Shown piece after piece: positions 13,055-15,176 of a stretch of DNA of 15,176 nt (the first letter of the stretch is position 1; each line of letters begins with the position of its first letter). The stretch is from an uncultured Mycoplasmatota bacterium (GTDB lineage Bacteria > Bacillota_I > Bacilli_A > RF39 > UBA660), in assembly GCA_900551925.1 (NCBI GenBank), contig URXR01000027.1, positions 1-15,176 of the forward strand. Reading direction: 5' to 3'. The notes beneath the pieces were generated by a model that had not been told where the DNA came from, ran no database searches, and saw only the letters and a list, made by a program, of their open reading frames with translations. Both the position numbers and the translations under genes were made by a program.

Positions 13055-15052
13055 TTATCCTTCGTTTATTTCATTAACTATTTTATTTTTTAATTCAATA
13101 TCTTCAGGATCTGTACTTTCTAAAAAGTTCATAGAATCTTCTTTAGTTTTTAGAAGCAGAGCATAATCCTCTTTTAGATCTGCTATTTTAAAGGTCATAT
13201 CTCCACTTTGTTTAGTTCCAAAAAGATCACCATGTCCTCTTATTTGAAAGTCTTCTTCACTTATTTCAAAACCATCATTAGTTTTAGTCATTACTTCTAA
13301 TCTTTTGGTATCATAGTCACTGATAAGAATACATTTGGATTTTAGATCTCCTCTTCCTACTCTACCTCTTAATTGGTGAAGAGTTGAAAGGCCAAAACGA
13401 TTGGCATCAAATATTACAATCATTGTAGTATTTGGTACATCTACTCCTACTTCAATTACTGTAGTACTTATTAAGATTTGAATCTTGTTATTGATAAAAT
13501 CAGTCATTATTTTATCTTTGTCTTTAGCAGCAAGCTTACCATGGACTACTCCGACATTATATTTTTTCGCAAAAGCCATATCTATTTTATCTTTTAATTC
13601 ATTGACTGTAGTTAAATCTAAAGTATCAGATTCTTCAATCAAAGGGGCAATTACATAGATTTGATGATTTTCTTTTAATTCATCATACATCATATGAAGA
13701 ACATCTTTTATTTCTTTAGTAGTTTTTAAATAAGTATCAATAGGTTTTCTTCCAGAAGGAAGATTTTCGATAACTGATATATCCATATCACCATAGATAG
13801 TTAACGCATAGGTTCTAGGTATTGGAGTAGCTGACATATAAAGAACATCTGGCATATTACCTTTGTTGTTTAAGCTTGTTCTTTGAAGAACTCCGAAGCG
13901 ATGTTGTTCATCTGTTACTACTAAACCAAGATTTTTATAAGTTACATCTTCTTGAATAAGAGCATGAGTACCGATTACAATATCAATTTTTCCTTCTTTT
14001 AAGTCATTATGTATCTTATCTTTTTCTTTTTTTGATAAAGATCCTACTAAAAGAGCAATATTAACATTGAAATCTTTTAAAATTTTGGTAATAGTTTCAT
14101 AGTGTTGATGGGCTAAGATTTCTGTTGGAACCATTAGAGCACCTTGATATCCACTTAACATATTAGCATATAAAATAATAATAGAAATAATGGTTTTTCC
14201 ACTTCCAACGTCACCTTGAAGTAAACGATTCATTTTTCTTTTTGATTTTAAGTCTTCTAATATTTCTTTTAAAACTTTGTTTTGATCTTTTGTTAATTTA
14301 AATGGTAAATTATCTATTAATTTTTGTAAGTCTTCTTCTTTAAAGTTTTTACTTATTCCATTTTCAATACTTTTATTTTTTAATTTTAAATAGTTTATTT
14401 TTGTCATAAAGAGAAATAGTTCTTCATATTTTAATCTATTTTGGGCTTCTTCTAATTTTTCTTTAGTTGAAGGATTATGAACAATGTTAAGAGCGGTTTT
14501 TTTATTTAAAAAATTATACTTTTTGATAATTGATTCTGGAAGATAATCAGTAATATTGTTACCATATTGCATGAGAGCATTATCTATAAATGTTTTTATG
14601 TTTTTTGAAGTTAGTCCTGCGGTTCCATGATAAACACTTTCAATTTTTTCACCTTTTGACAATAGTCCTAAACGTATTTCAGAAGCTAAAATTATATTTT
14701 TTGATTTTTCATATTTTCCAAAGACTGTTACATTAGTCCCCACAGTAAGGGAACTTTTAAGAAAAGCTCGGTTAAAAATAGAGACTCCTACTACTTTACC
14801 AGTACTGGTTATAACTCTAATATTCATTTTATTTAAGTTTCCTTTTAATCTAATTAAAATAGGAGCACTATCAACTTTTCCGTCTATTATAACTTTATCC
14901 ATTTCATCAGATTCTTCTAAATTACTTCTAGTTATTAAATCATATCTAAATGGATAATGTGATACTAAATCATCAACATTTTGAATACCTAGTTTGTTAA
15001 GTAACATAGTAGCTTTAGGACCAACGCCTTTAACTTTGTCTAAGGATATCAC
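13055..15052 (-). CDS. recG: ATP-dependent DNA helicase RecG
   Basis: RecG remodels stalled replication forks and branched recombination intermediates. The 665-residue protein begins with an HhH-like KVKGVGPKATMLLNKLG and PFRYD. An OB-fold wedge domain (about 50-150) follows, then the superfamily 2 helicase core: Walker A GDVGSGKT (280-287), DEQH box D381-H384 followed by RFG, SATPIPRT, and motif VI QLRGRVGRG (560-568). All catalytic motifs are intact and the length is normal. The start is GTG at 15052-15050. An in-frame TAA directly precedes it, and AAAGGA lies about ten bases upstream, so no earlier start is possible. It has its own extended -10 promoter. The candidate sRNA gene follows on the same strand. 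Confidence 0.96.
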   Translation of the reverse strand: MISLDKVKGVGPKATMLLNKLGIQNVDDLVSHYPFRYDLITRSNLEESDEMDKVIIDGKVDSAPILIRLKGNLNKMNIRVITSTGKVVGVSIFNRAFLKSSLTVGTNVTVFGKYEKSKNIILASEIRLGLLSKGEKIESVYHGTAGLTSKNIKTFIDNALMQYGNNITDYLPESIIKKYNFLNKKTALNIVHNPSTKEKLEEAQNRLKYEELFLFMTKINYLKLKNKSIENGISKNFKEEDLQKLIDNLPFKLTKDQNKVLKEILEDLKSKRKMNRLLQGDVGSGKTIISIIILYANMLSGYQGALMVPTEILAHQHYETITKILKDFNVNIALLVGSLSKKEKDKIHNDLKEGKIDIVIGTHALIQEDVTYKNLGLVVTDEQHRFGVLQRTSLNNKGNMPDVLYMSATPIPRTYALTIYGDMDISVIENLPSGRKPIDTYLKTTKEIKDVLHMMYDELKENHQIYVIAPLIEESDTLDLTTVNELKDKIDMAFAKKYNVGVVHGKLAAKDKDKIMTDFINNKIQILISTTVIEVGVDVPNTTMIVIFDANRFGLSTLHQLRGRVGRGDLKSKCILISDYDTKRLEVMTKTNDGFEISEEDFQIRGHGDLFGTKQSGDMTFKIADLKEDYALLLKTKEDSMNFLESTDPEDIELKNKIVNEINEG

Positions 15053-15077
15053 TTACACCACGTCCTTTTTCTTTCAA

Positions 15078-15106
15078 ATTATAACATATTTTTGGAAATT
15101 TTTCAA
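15078..15106 (-). promoter_or_regulatory. Promoter of recG
   Basis: On the minus strand TTGAAA (15106-15101) and TATAAT (15083-15078) are 17 bases apart, with TGT before the -10 (extended). Initiation near 15071 leaves about 19 bases before the GTG start. Confidence 0.7.
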
Positions 15107-15176
15107 AGGTTTTTTCTTAAATTGTTAATCCTTTTTTAAAAAGATACCTTATCATTAATAAAAAAGATTCCGATAT
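15107..15176. other. AT-rich right edge
   Basis: Nothing coding can be supported in the last 70 bases. An imperfect AT stem (around 15127-15170) might be the 3' end of a neighbouring transcript, but it is too weak to call as a terminator. Confidence 0.3.

Overview
The window is very AT-rich (about a quarter G+C by eye) and reads as chromosome of a low-GC Firmicute. Shine-Dalgarno sites are of AGGAGG type, promoters are sigma-A-like, and there is a Firmicutes-type rubredoxin/ferredoxin pair. All tryptophans in intact genes are TGG and no intact gene ends in TGA, so the code looks standard, with TGA scarcely used. A gut member of the Bacilli/Erysipelotrichia or an uncultured relative fits. That placement is inference.

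Layout. 1-345 (minus) is the N-terminal part of a dCMP deaminase, preceded by murE (389-1810, minus). 1811-2244 holds divergent promoters and, on the plus strand, an apparent transcription attenuator: a 25-codon leader peptide, an intrinsic terminator and a 13-bp competing antiterminator, all just ahead of an ABC exporter (2245-3978). A terminator separates this from a convergent minus-strand cluster (6737 to 3992): small membrane protein, DNA-deoxyinosine glycosylase, degenerate Nudix protein, flavodoxin-like protein, intact Nudix hydrolase and a PncC/CinA-C protein. Upstream of it is a rubredoxin-fusion/ferredoxin operon (7961 to 6811) with its own promoter and terminator, then a 748-residue membrane-anchored surface protein (8090-10336).

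10465-11170 is a decayed IS200-type element. Its tnpA has an early stop and a one-base frameshift, but its end hairpins and a ribosome-site-sequestering hairpin remain. Next comes a Fic-domain gene (11598-12275) whose catalytic motif has Gln in place of His, preceded by a frameshifted XRE-type regulator (12367-12587). Between that pair and recG (13055-15052, minus, GTG start) lies a strong candidate small RNA (about 12897-12992, minus) with promoter, two hairpins, a C-rich single strand and a GNRA-capped terminator.

Themes. Several housekeeping genes concern nucleotide and DNA hygiene (dCMP deaminase, deoxyinosine glycosylase, Nudix, PncC, recG), and a redox group sits among them (rubredoxin fusion, ferredoxin, flavodoxin). 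The accessory stretch 10450-13000 carries IS200, Fic/XRE and the candidate sRNA. The most interesting signals are RNA-level: the attenuator, the candidate sRNA, and the UTR complementarity in the IS200 element.
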